Of a DNA stretch of 64,000 bases, positions 47,613-59,516 are shown one piece after another (positions within the stretch are counted from its first letter, which is position 1; every line of letters begins with the position of its first letter). This DNA comes from Parapristionchus giblindavisi (taxonomy: Eukaryota > Nematoda > Chromadorea > Rhabditida > Diplogasteridae), in NCBI GenBank assembly GCA_943737045.1, contig CALSFV010000257.1, positions 124,001-188,000 on the forward strand, written 5' to 3'. Under the pieces are notes generated by a model, which did not search any database, had not been told where the DNA came from, and was given only the letters and a program-made list of their open reading frames with translations. The translations under genes were made by a program, and so were the position numbers.

Positions 47613-50091
47613 CGGCGGTAGAAATTTCGACCCCCTGAAAAATTCAGATTAAGTACTTTGAACGATGCTCTATCAAACTGCGTTGGCCGAATTTGCATAT
47701 CTGCTCTCATTTTCGAGTAGCGGTAGGTCAAAGTTGGCAGGTACGGTATTTTTGGCTCGAGTGTGTGTCAGAAAAATGATCAGAACTCCGTTCAAAATAA
47801 TGATAGAAAGTTTTTCAAAAAAAGCATCGAAAGAGGAGATCTTGGGCAACATTTCCCAGTTGATGACGTCATTTGCCAACCATGCGCCGGTGCGGGGCGG
47901 TCGGTTTTATGAAAAAGTGACGTAACTTTCCTAATCGGAAAAAGTGGAATTTTCTTCTATGCGCGTTTTGTTGCATCCATATGTGTCTAAAAATGACCCA
48001 AGTTTCAGAGGATTTGAGAAATGGGAAAAAAAATGGCGTTGATTTTAGTAACGCGACCTCGGACCTGTCAAAGGAAAGAACGGCTTATTCATTTATCAAG
48101 AAACAGCAAAGGAGTTTAAATGACTCAAAAACATCCGAAAAAACATTACGAACTCAAAATACCCATATATGACAGTTATTTGAAACACAAAATCACCGAG
48201 TTCCGAAAAATTTGGAAAAAAAACATATTTTGCTTTTCCACGTGGAAAAAACGTTTCAGTAATGTTAATTAATCTTTATAATATTTCTTATAATGTTTTT
48301 GAACATTTATGTTTTTGGAAGTGAAGGCCTACCTGCTCTTAGAGCCGAGATATCCGCCATCAAGATTACACGCGCGCGCCCAACTCCGCGCGACTGCTCA
48401 TCATCCGCTCTCTCACTCCCACACGCTCTTTCGTGAACAGACAGGGAGAGAAAAAAAAGGAGAAGAGAGACTAACATCTGGCAACTACACGAAATGGAGA
48501 TGTTAGAAATCTCTGAACGAACTACGATAAATAAATAAATAAAATAAGCAAAATCATTCGAGACGTCGAGGTAAAGAGGTACCGCTCTAAAAACACCGAG
48601 CGGGTTCGAACCCCGGTTCGATCCAAATCTTTTGCTGATTTTTACAGACACAGAAAACATGTTCCACGGTATTTTTTCGTGCTAAGAATGATGAAACAAG
48701 TTGTGTTGAGTCATTCTGAGCTGGAAAACGTTCATTTTATGGCAACATATCTCTTCTCAAAGGGTAATAGAGGCGGATGGGCGCGCAACGACCTTCCACG
48801 CTAGCGAAATGCTCTTCCCGCGCTAAAAGTAAAAACGCTCGCAAGTAAAACAATTTATGGATCCCCCTAGCACTGCTAGGAATCTACTATAAATTATTGT
48901 TAATCCATCACACATATAATTTGTCTCTGTCTCATTCGATCACTAAACTAAAAACATCCATAAAACATCCGTTTGCCATCCATTTCTCTTTGTAATATGT
49001 TATTTCAATGTTAATTGTTTTCAATTATGACTGATTTCTCTCATAAATGTATCTTATCTAACATTAGTTTTGACATTGTACTTCATCATTCATTGAAGAG
49101 AGAGAGAGAGCGCGAGGAAGGTTTGGGGGAGAGGGGGGGGGGGGGGCTCACACTCGTTCTTTGTTGTTCAAATGCAGCTCTGTTCGTTCAGAGATTTCTA
49201 ACATCTCCATTTCGTGTAGTTGCCAGATGTTAGTCTCTCTTCTCCTTTTTTTTCTCTCCCTGTCTGTTCACGAAAGAGCGTGTGGGAGTGAGAGAGCGGA
49301 TGATGAGCAGTCGCGCGGAGTTGGGCGCGCGCGTGTAATCTTGATGGCGGATATCTCGGCTCTAAGAGCAGGTAGGCCTTCACTTCCAAAAACATAAATG
49401 TTCAAAAACATTATAAGAAATATTATAAAGATTAATTAACATTACTGAAACGTTTTTTCCACGTGGAAAAGCAAAATATGTTTTTTTTCCAAATTTTTCG
49501 GAACTCGGTGATTTTGTGTTTCAAATAACTGTCATATATGGGTATTTTGAGTTCGTAATGTTTTTTCGGATGTTTTTGAGTCATTTAAACTCCTTTGCTG
49601 TTTCTTGATAAATGAATAAGCCGTTCTTTCCTTTGACAGGTCCGAGGTCGTGTTACTAAAATCAACGCCATTTTTTTTCCCATTTCTCAAATCCTCTGAA
49701 ACTTGGGTCATTTTTAGACACATATGGATGCAACAAAACGCGCATAGAAGAAAATTCCACTTTTTCCGATTAGGAAAGTTACGTCACTTTTTCATAAAAC
49801 CGACCGCCCCGCACCGGCGCATGGTTGGCAAATGACGTCATCAACTGGGAAATGTTGCCCAAGATCTCCTCTTTCGATGCTTTTTTTGAAAAACTTTCTA
49901 TCATTATTTTGAACGGAGTTCTGATCATTTTTCTGACACACACTCGAGCCAAAAATACCGTACCTGCCAACTTTGACCTACCGCTACTCGAAAATGAGAG
50001 CAGATATGCAAATTCGGCCAACGCAGTTTGATAGAGCATCGTTCAAAGTACTTAATCAGAATTTTTCAGGGGGTCGAAATTTCTACCGCCG
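47613..50091. mobile_element. 2.5-kb palindromic element upstream of gene 12
   Basis: Arms 47613-48522 and 49182-50091 are both 910 bases and near-perfect reverse complements (single-base differences such as ACGCGACC against ACACGACC). Spacer 659 bases with a GAGAGA and poly-G run (49098-49147). The flanking TATATGAG / CTTCATATA sequence suggests the element extends to about 47573 and 50110. It lies between the conserved upstream block and the gene 12 start. Mirror-image open frames in the arms are not taken as genes. Confidence 0.85.
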
Positions 50092-50141
50092 GGGGGTGGT
50101 CGAACCTTCATATACTTATGAATTCCAGTTTAAAAAGTGTA

Positions 50142-52092
50142 ATGGCAAGACGTGGAAAGGGCTCTCTCAAGAGACAAAGAACTGTAAGTTTTACATACTA
50201 CATCACCCTCCCCATCTTTAAATAAATGTTGGTTCTTTTTAAAGTGGATTTAATCTATCCTGTTAAATCCTTCAAAAATCGATGAGGTAGCCATTACATT
50301 TACATAAATATTTGTCGATTTTTCAACGAAATGTTTGAAACTTTTTGATAGTACGTGGCAAAATCCGACTGTAAACCTGCTAGAGATTTCGTAGATTAAA
50401 AATGCTACTTTTGTGCTTTCTTTTTTTCATTTCACTACCACAAATGAATCGAATATTGGAATATTTACAGAATGATAATGATGATGAAGTTGATCAGAGT
50501 GATATTAAAGACAAGAATGATCAGGTACTTCTAATTATTCCAATTTAATTATCTATTTCATTTCAAAGCAATGATGATTTATCGATAATTTGTTCCTTGT
50601 AAGGAGAGACAAAGTGGAATATTTTTGAACCTAACTTTTCTTCGTACCAGATTCTTTACAGTAATCTTTTCAGATTAAACAATTAAATCTTGCATTGGAC
50701 CAGAAAACAGTTAGTATTATTAGAATTTTTGTTTAAAAATGTTTTTTTAAAATCTTTTTTTTATAGAAAGAAGTAGAAGAACTCACCATTGCTGATAAAT
50801 CTCTTCGAGTAGTTATTAATATGAAGAATAAAGAATTGGAAGTTGAAAGAGAAAAGAACCAGAAACTCAAAGAGACTAACTCACAACTATCCAAATCCTG
50901 TCTAGTTAGTGAGCTTATTTAATTTATTGATTTTTATAGTTTGCAATTTTATTATACAGTACAACTCGGTCGGGTAGTTAGCACCTGTTCGGTTGTGGGG
51001 CACATTTGGAATTATCATGTATTTTGGCGGGAAAAAGACGTTCAAAATTTGCACCCAACATTCCTTGTACCCAACATTTTTTGTGGTTTACCTATTAATT
51101 TCTTTTTAGCCTGAAAGCTTTCTTTATTTTTCTTTAATTATCAAAAATACTTTTTATCACTTAAACTCATAATTAAGACAATAAATGAGTGCAAATGCGT
51201 CCCACAGCGGAGCACGTGTTAACAAATCGACCGAACTGTACTGTATTCCATAATTGTTTTAAATTTATTCAGACTAACGAAGGGACATTGCGAATGAATA
51301 TTAATAATGTTTCGAGTTTATTGGATAAGCAGAATTGCTATTCCAATCCCGTGATGATTGATGGATTTAAATGGTGACAACATCTTGTGTTGCATAAAAA
51401 AAGATGTTGTTATTGCAGGAAACTCGTCGCGTACAAATTTAATGAAAGAAATATAGAAGGACTTTCCATGTATCTCCACTGCATTCGCGATGGTTCCGAG
51501 TCAGATATTTTAAAGCTATTTTTTAAATATAAATATTTTTATTTTTATATTTGGTATACAGTGTATCTATTTTAAAGCCGTTTCGCATAATTTACAATCG
51601 ATGATCCATATCATTTTCAGTAAGCGGTCATGTACTGTAATGTCCACGTTTCGTGTTCTGGCTCTCGATGGCAAATCGAAGAACGTGCAACTTTTTATGA
51701 ATCAAACTTTCACTGAGACATCAAAGGGTCGTGGATTTCTTTCAGTCATCCCGTGGAAGGTACATATATTCGTTGCTATTTTAAAAGTAATCATTCGTGA
51801 CCAAATCTTTCCCAGCTTTTCTTTCCAAGCTATCCATAGACATTCTAAAAAAATCATAAAATCTGACAATTATGATGACATTTTTGATTTAATTTTTTTT
51901 CTAAATATGTTTACATATGTTTCACTTTTTCACATTTTGATGTTTTTTTTCAAACGTGGAAATCTTTTAGATGTTAAATAATTTAGAATTAATTTAAAAT
52001 TAACTTAGAATCTACTGGACAAATCAAAGGGATACGTCAAGGATGATACAATCATTCTCGAAATTAAACTCAAGGTGTACCCACAAGCTTAG
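50142..52092 (+). CDS. Short-coil MATH gene 12
   Basis: Exons: 50142-50183 (MARRGKGSLKRQRT), 50471-50524, 50674-50709, 50767-50904 (coil), 51273-51373, 51419-51499, 51621-51759, 52009-52092 (MATH). About 224 residues, open and in phase. The coil includes LALDQKT and SLRVVINMKNKELEVERE. MATH: MIDGFKW, LSMYLHC, KRSCTVMST, DGKSKN, VIPWK, GYVKDD, YPQA. The GIFETF-type exon 2 survives only as a relic near 50325. A Tc1-like insertion separates the stop from its AATAAA (53874-53879). An ATTCCAG acceptor lies just upstream of the ATG, at the edge of the large palindrome, so the promoter may be changed. Confidence 0.87.
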
Positions 52093-52275
52093 CGAATTTA
52101 CCACAATAATATCTTTATTTCACACTTTGTTCGTGATAGAATAATGACTTAAATACTTATATAATTGTTGTGTTTTTGTTGCTATTAATCTCACATCTGA
52201 GATAGTTGTTTCTATGCTAAATTTAATCTCGTTGTTATCCTTGTAATATAATTTCGTATCTTTTATTCCGATTTA

Positions 52276-53833
52276 CAGTGGTGGCCAGAAGGATATCATA
52301 TTTTGGTTTATCGAGCATAAGCTTTCTTGTAGTTAACCGCTAACCTTGAAATTTTTATATAGTGTGCTCAAGCATGTTTCACAATGTTTACCGAGGCGTG
52401 GGGCCGGTTTTTCAATTTCAACGGCTTCTAGGCTACAGTATCCCAAAATGACCATATGACTCATTTTGAGGAAGCTACTTCTTCTCTTATTTTTAAACGT
52501 ATTTATGCATTTTTCTTCGGGGTTTTTCACGAATATATTTTAAAAAATCAATTAAACAAAATTATTAACAATATTCAACATGCTAACTATCAAAATAATC
52601 GATTAAATCACTGACAAAGTGGATAGCTCACGTGGGTGATGTCTGGGCAACAATTCAGGTTCAAATCGATTATCAAAAAAGATTAACTAAACAAATATTA
52701 ATGTAGTACTTATTTTCCATGATTCTGACTGATCCAACGACGTGTGGCGAGGAGGAGCGCACGATAGCCGTTGAAATCATGATTCCATTTATTCGCTGCA
52801 GAAGACAGAGCCCGAGTTCCTGTGCACCATGACGCTTCTGCCATCCTGATTCAACGTGGAGACAAGCTTCTGAACATCATCTCAAGCCCCGTCTGGTCTA
52901 CGGACGTCAACCAGGTCGTCCGAGCCCAAGAGATTGAACGTGGGCTCGTCCGACCAGGCGACCTTTCGCTAGTCTGCGACTGTCCTTTTGAAATGAGCCT
53001 TTGCCTAGTTCAGACGATTCCCTCTGTTCTTAGGAGAGATTATTGACTTCGTACTAACAACTCTACAGTTAAAACCAACATGTAGGTGTTGTCTACGGAT
53101 GGCGCGAGTCGAAGGAGGAGTGGTACCATACAGTGCCATTTCTTGCTAGTTGATTGTGGGATTCGCCCGCGGGTATTCGCGCGATATTCTGATGATATTC
53201 CTGCCATCAAGGTCCTAGGTCATAGGTGAAACACCAGTCAGTGAGGGTTAACGGTTTTTGACAGATTTGAGAACCTTTTTGATGACACGGGAGATCGTTC
53301 TCTGTATTACACCAAACTGGTGAGCAGGTTCGGATTGCTTCAGACCATTCAAACCTCACGCGCAATATATCAGAGAAGAGATATCGTAACACATTTGGGT
53401 ATTACCGTAGTATAAAAACAAAAATACAAGAAATAAACATTTAAAAAAAACACAAGAAACAAGCAAAAATGATGAAAAAAATTGGTAGTTTTGAAATTCT
53501 CAATATGCCTACGATATGAATATCAATATCTAATAATTGTGAACAGTATCGATGAATGAATATAGTAGCATGCGTAAGTACTTTTTAAACGGTGAAAAAA
53601 TTGTTTAAAACAACGAAAATACGTCGCAACTTCAAGTACTAAAAATGAGGCATGTGGTCATTTTGGGATACTGTAGCCTGGAAGCCGTCTAAATTGAAAA
53701 ACCGGCCCGATACCTCGGCATACATTGTGAAACATGTTTGAGCACACTATATAAAAATGTCAAGGTGATCGGATAACTACAAGAAAAGTTATGCTCAAAA
53801 AACCAAAATATGATATCCTTCTGGCCACCACTG
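52276..53833 (-). mobile_element. Tc1-like transposon with decayed transposase
   Basis: Ends CAGTGGTGGCCAGAAGGATA and its inverted copy closely resemble the Tc1 terminus; TA at 52274-52275 and 53834-53835 is the target duplication. Inverted repeats extend about 190 bases. The minus-strand interior still reads, with interruptions, like a Tc1-family transposase: an N-terminal helix-turn-helix-like stretch (HQFGVIQRTISRVIKK, about 53280-53330) and further on a WSDEPTFNLLGSD segment (about 52880-52960) corresponding to the WSDE catalytic region. Stops and shifts make it inactive. It sits in the 3' UTR of gene 12. Confidence 0.85.
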
Positions 53834-54029
53834 TAGATTAATCTTTGTTATCGAATATACAGGAGTTGTAATCAATAAAGGAGAAGTCTGTTTATTATTG
53901 TGTAATATCCGTCTAAAGGTCGATGATCCTTTCTTAAGCGTATCTGAAAATTAATATCTATTTTCCTGTTTCATAGATAATTTTGAGCCTTGAGCCTTTC
54001 AACCTTTATTGATTCATGGATGAATTTAG

Positions 54030-54116
54030 GATCTCCTTGATGAGACAAATGGTTACGTTTAAAATGATGTTGTCCTTGAAGAAATTAGTATGAAAGTATA
54101 CTCACAAGTTGAATAA
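54030..54116 (+). pseudogene. Relic MATH terminal exon downstream of gene 12
   Basis: Reads DLLDETNGYV and then hits TAA (54060-54062), where the intact copy at 36275 has GAA. The rest still matches to YSQVE. Preceded by ATTTAG. Confidence 0.7.
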
Positions 54117-54673
54117 ATTATTGATTTCTTTCTCATATTGCGATCCCTATTATTACTGTACTATTCTCATATCTATAGTTACTACTCATAACTCATAACT
54201 TCTCCATGCAATATTACTTTGTAAGCTGAGGCTTGGTATACGGTATTCATTTGATCGATCGATATTGTTGTTTTTAATGGCATATCAGCTGTTTTTCTCG
54301 GTTACTGTATTTCTCACAATTTTACACGGTATTTTATTGTAATTATTTATCGGTAATTTCTTTTAATGGTAGTTTCGTGAAATCATTAAGCATTTACAGT
54401 ATGTTTTATTTTATTTCCTTGCACACGGTATGCATTAATCAATAAATCAATATAGTTGTTTTACGAGGAATTTATGTGAAGGTCAAAGAGTGCCTGGATT
54501 GTATTTATAAACTTTATATGTATTCTGTGACGTCATGATTTTAACAATTGGTTAAATGTTTTTGAAATTCCTTCACATGCACGATCTTTGGATAGCTTTA
54601 TTCACTTGCAATTTTCGATTTTAATAGGAAATCTATATATATTTTTGATTTTAGAGCCAATCTAAAAAGTGTA

Positions 54674-56564
54674 ATGGCAAGACGTGGAAAAGGTTCTCTG
54701 AAGAGGCAAAGAACTGTAAGTTGAATTTTGGTTTTTCTAAAGTGGATTTAATTTATCATGTTAATTCCATCAAAAATAAATAAGATAGCCATTACTGTTA
54801 CATAAATATTTGTCGATTTTTAAAGGAAATATTTGGAACTTTTATATCCGGAGAGCTGAAAGATAGTATAAACCTGCGAGAGACATCGGAGATTTTTTAA
54901 AAAAATGCTACTGTTGTGCTTTCTTTTTTTCATTTCACTGCCACAAATGAATCGAATATTGGAATATTTTCAGAATGATAATGATGATGAAGTAGATCAG
55001 AGTGAGATTAAAGACAAGAATAATCAGGTACTTCTAATTTTTCCAATTCTTCCCAAGGAGAGAAGAAGTGGATTCTTTTTGAACCTAAATTTTCGTCCTA
55101 CCACATTCTTTACAGTAATCTTTTCAGATTAAACAATTAGAACTTCTATTGGACCAGAAAACGGTTCGTATTATCAGCATTTTTGTTTTAAATTTTTTTT
55201 TTAAATCTTATTTTTATAGAAAGAAATAGAAGAACTCATCAAGGCTGATAAATCTCTTCGAGTAGTTATTAATATGAAGAATAAAGAATTGGAAGTTGAA
55301 AGAGAAAAGATCAAAAAACTCAAAGAGACTAACTCACAACTATCCAAATCCAATCTAGTTAGTGAGCTTATCTAATTTATTGATTTTTATAGTTTTCAAT
55401 TTTATTATATAATACAGCTCGGTCGGGTACTTAGAATCAGTTCCGCTGTGGGACGCATTTGGACTCATCATGTATTTGGCGGGGAAAAAGACTTTCAAAA
55501 GTTACCGTACCCAACCTTTTTTAGGACCGGCTTACCTATAAATTGCTTTTTAGCATGAAAACTTTATTTTTCTTTAATCATTAAAAAAACTTTTTATCAC
55601 GGAAACTCATAATTAAGACATTGAGAAGTGAAAATGTATTCATACTCCGCTGAAATAAATGACGAGTACAAATGAGCCCCGCAGTGGGACGCAACGGAGC
55701 ACGAGCTAACAAATCGAACTGTACTGTATTCTATAATCGTTTTGAATGGATTCAGACTAACGAAGGGACATTGCGAATGAATATTAATAATGTTTCGAGT
55801 TTACTGGATAAGCAGAATTGCTATTCCAATCCCGTGATGATTGGTGGATTTAAATGGTGACAACATCTTGTGTTGCATAAAAAAAGATATTGTTATTGCA
55901 GGAAACTCGTCGCGTACAAATTTAATGAAAGAAATATAGAAGGACTTTCCATGTATCTCCACTGCATTCGCAATGATTCCGAGTTTGTTATTTTAAATCC
56001 ATTTTTTAAATATAAATATTTTTATTTTTATATTTGGTATACAGTGTATATATTTTAAAGCTGTTTCGCATAATTTACAATCGATTATCCACATCATTTT
56101 CAGTAAGCGGTCATGTACTGTAATGTCCAAGTTTCGTGTTCTGGCTCTCGATGGCAAATCGAAGAACGTAGAACGTGCTCTTAATTACACTTTCATTGAG
56201 AGATCACCGGGTCGTGGATTTCCTTTTGTCATTCTTTGGAAGGTACATATATTCGTTGTTATTTGTTGTTTGCTATATTAATCATTCGTGGCCAAATCTT
56301 TCCAACTTTGCTTTCCAAGCTTTTCATATATACTCTTGCGTGCCGTATTAATAAAAATCTGACAGTTATGATGATTTAACAAAAAATATGTCCATATGCT
56401 TTCTCAGTTTTAATGTTTTTTTCGGACGTGGAAATCTTTTAGAAATTAAATAATTTAGAATTAATTTAAAATTAATCTAGAATCTACTGGACAGATCAAA
56501 AGGATACGTATTAGATGATACAATCATTCTCGAAATTGAACTCAAAGCGTACCCATCCGCTTAG
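54674..56564 (+). CDS. Short-coil MATH gene 13
   Basis: Exons: 54674-54715 (MARRGKGSLKRQRT), 54974-55027, 55128-55163, 55220-55357 (coil), 55756-55856, 55902-55982, 56104-56242, 56481-56564 (MATH). About 224 residues, open. MATH: MIGGFKW, LSMYLHC, KRSCTVMSK, DGKSKN, VILWK, GYVLDD, YPSA. A GIFETF-type relic exon lies near 54826 with its donor lost. Its MATH half is the first copy of the 2,433-bp tandem unit shared with genes 14 and 15. AATAAA at 56846-56851. Confidence 0.87.
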
Positions 56565-56754
56565 CGACTTTACCACAATTATATCTTTATTTCACAGTTT
56601 CTCCATGATACATTAATGACTAATATAATTGTTGTGTTTTGTTACCATTAATCTCACATCTGAGAGTTGTTTCCATGCTAATCTCGTTGTTATCGTTGTA
56701 ATATAATTTCGTATCTTTTATTCCGGTTTAGATTAATCTTTGTTATCGAATATA

Positions 56755-56820
56755 GGTGTCCGTAACGGACGGATGGCCAAGTTGCGGCCGCAAGTTGGCC
56801 GTCCGTCGGATACGGACACG
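56755..56820. mobile_element. 66-bp hairpin insertion, copy 1
   Basis: GTGTCCGTAACGGACGG on the left pairs with the inverted GTCCGTCGGATACGGACAC on the right; GCGGCCGC is at the centre. TATCGAATATA flanks it on both sides (56744-56754 and 56821-56831), a long target duplication. It splits the 3' UTR of gene 13 before its AATAAA. Could also act as an RNA hairpin. Confidence 0.8.
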
Positions 56821-57083
56821 TATCGAATATACAAGAGCTGTAATCAATAAAAGACTAATTTGTTTATTATTGCATGATGTCGGTTGAAAGGTCGATGATC
56901 CTGTTTTTTTAGCGTATCTTAAAGTTTATTTATTTTCCTGTTTCACACATAATTCTGAGCCTTGAGCCTTTCAACCTTTGTTGATTTATGTACGATCTTT
57001 GGATAGCTTTATTCACTTGCAACTTTCGATTTTAATAGAAAATCTATATATTTATGAATTTAGACCCAATCTAAAAAAGTGTA

Positions 57084-58997
57084 ATGGCAAGACGTGGAAA
57101 AGGTTCTCTCAAGAGACAAAGAACTGTAAGTTGTGCATCCTACATCACCCTCCCCATCTTTAAATGAATTTTGGTTTTTCTAAAGTGGGTTTAATCTATC
57201 ATGTTAATTCCATCAAAAGTAAATACCATTACTGTTTCATAATATTTGTCGATTTTAAAGGAAATATTTGAAACTTTTATATCCGGAGAGTTGAAAGATA
57301 GTATAAATATAGACACATCGGATATTTAAAAAAATGTTGTGCTTTTTTTTTCATTTCACTGCCGCAAATGAATCGAGATATTTACAGAATGATGAAGAGG
57401 AAGTTGATCTGAGTGATATTAAAGACAAGAATGATCAGGTACTTCTAATTATTCAAATTTAATTATCTATTTCATTTCAAAGCAATGATGATTTATCGAT
57501 AATTTATTCCTAAGGAGAGAAAAAAGTGGAATCTTTTTGAACTTAAAATTCTTCCTATCATAGTCTTTACAGTAATCTTTTCAGATTGAACAATTAAAAC
57601 TTGCATTGGACCAGAAAACGGTTCGTATTATTAGCATTTTTTGTTTAGAAAATGTTTTTTAAATCTTATTTTCATAGAAAGAAATAGAAGAACTCATAAA
57701 GGCTGATAAATCTCTTCGAGTAGTTATTAATATGAAGAATAAAGAATTGGAAGTTGAAAGAGAAAAGATCAAAAAACTGAAAGAGACTAATTCACAACTA
57801 TCCAAATCCAATCTAGTTAGTGAGCTTATTTAATTTATTGATTTTTATAGTTTTCAATTTTATTATACAGTACAGCTCAGTCGGGTAGTTAGAATCTGTT
57901 CCGCTGTGGGGCGCATTTGGACTCATCATGTATTTGGCGGGGAAAAAGACGGTCAAACATTTTTTGGTTTTACGATTTACCTATTAATTGCTTTCTTAAT
58001 TTTTCTTTAATCACTAAAAAAACTTTTTATCACGAAAACTCATAATTAAGACATTGAGAAGTGAAAATGTATTCATACTCCGCTGAAATAAATGACGAGT
58101 ACAAATAAGCCCCGCAGTGGGACGCAACGGAGCACGAGCTAACAAATCGAACTGTACTGTATTCTATAATCGTTTTGAATGGATTCAGACTAACGAAGGG
58201 ACATTGCGAATGAATATTAATAATGTTTCGAGTTTATTGGATAAGCAGAATTGCTATTCCAATCCCGTGATGATTGATGGATTTAAATGGTGACAACATC
58301 TTGTGTTGCATAAAAAAAGATATTGTTATTGCAGGAAACTCGTCGCGTACAAATTTAATGAAAGAAATATAGAAGGACTTTCCATGTATCTCCACTGCAT
58401 TCGCAATGATTCCGAGTTTGTTATTTTAAATCCATTTTTTAAATATAAATATTTTTATTTTTATATTTGGTATACAGTGTATCTATTTTAAAGCTGTTTC
58501 GCATAATTTACAATCGATTATCCACATCATTTTCAGTAAGCGGTCATGTACTGTAATGTCCAAGTTTCGTGTTCTGGCTCTCGATGGCAAATCGAAGAAC
58601 GTAGAACGTGCTCTTAATTACACTTTCATTGAGAGATCACCGGGTCGTGGATTTCCTTTTGTCATTCTTTGGAAGGTACATATATTCGTTGTTATTTGTT
58701 GTTTGCTATATTAATCATTCGTGGCCAAATCTTTCCAACTTTGCTTTCCAAGCTTTTCATATATACTCTTGCGTGCCGTATTAATAAAAATCTGACAGTT
58801 ATGATGATTTAACAAAAAATATGTCCATATGCTTTCTCAGTTTTAATGTTTTTTTCGGACGTGGAAATCTTTTAGAAATTAAATAATTTAGAATTAATTT
58901 AAAATTAATCTAGAATCTACTGGACAGATCAAAAGGATACGTATTAGATGATACAATCATTCTCGAAATTGAACTCAAAGCGTACCCATCCGCTTAG
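57084..58997 (+). CDS. Short-coil MATH gene 14
   Basis: Exons: 57084-57125 (MARRGKGSLKRQRT), 57388-57438, 57585-57620, 57678-57815 (coil), 58189-58289, 58335-58415, 58537-58675, 58914-58997 (MATH). About 223 residues, no lesion. The third coil-region exon is NDEEEVDLSDIKDKNDQ, one codon shorter than in gene 13, and the upstream in-frame ATG of other copies is broken by a 7-base deletion. MATH is nearly the same as gene 13 (VMIDGFKW, VILWK, GYVLDD). Part of the 2,433-bp tandem unit. AATAAA at 59279-59284. Confidence 0.87.
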
Positions 58998-59187
58998 CGA
59001 CTTTACCACAATTATATCTTTATTTCACAGTTTCTCCATGATACATTAATGACTAATATAATTGTTGTGTTTTGTTACCATTAATCTCACATCTGAGAGT
59101 TGTTTCCATGCTAATCTCGTTGTTATCGTTGTAATATAATTTCGTATCTTTTATTCCGGTTTAGATTAATCTTTGTTATCGAATATA

Positions 59188-59253
59188 GGTGTCCGTAACG
59201 GACGGATGGCCAAGTTGCGGCCGCAAGTTGGCCGTCCGTCGGATACGGACACG
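59188..59253. mobile_element. 66-bp hairpin insertion, copy 2
   Basis: Same sequence and flanks as at 56755, offset by exactly 2,433 bases; it was copied with the tandem unit, not inserted anew. Confidence 0.85.
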
Positions 59254-59516
59254 TATCGAATATACAAGAGCTGTAATCAATAAAAGACTAATTTGTTTAT
59301 TATTGCATGATGTCGGTTGAAAGGTCGATGATCCTGTTTTTTTAGCGTATCTTAAAGTTTATTTATTTTCCTGTTTCACACATAATTCTGAGCCTTGAGC
59401 CTTTCAACCTTTGTTGATTTATGTACGATCTTTGGATGGCTTTATTCACTTGCAACTTTCGATTTTAATAGAAAATCTATATATTTATGAATTTAGACCC
59501 AATCTAAAAAAGTGTA

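Noticed and set aside
48560..48635. tRNA-like block with GCGGGTTCGAACCCCG in the palindrome spacer
   Set aside because: Too short between D-like and T-like parts and no closing acceptor stem.
47665..50039. Mirrored open frames starting MLYQTALAEF and MCLKMTQVSE
   Set aside because: Lie in the two arms of the 910-bp inverted repeat; short and without domains I recognise. Could be remnants of a captured sequence.
52822..53046. 74-codon open frame on + strand
   Set aside because: It is the antisense of the decayed Tc1-like transposase, whose WSDE-type segment reads on the minus strand.
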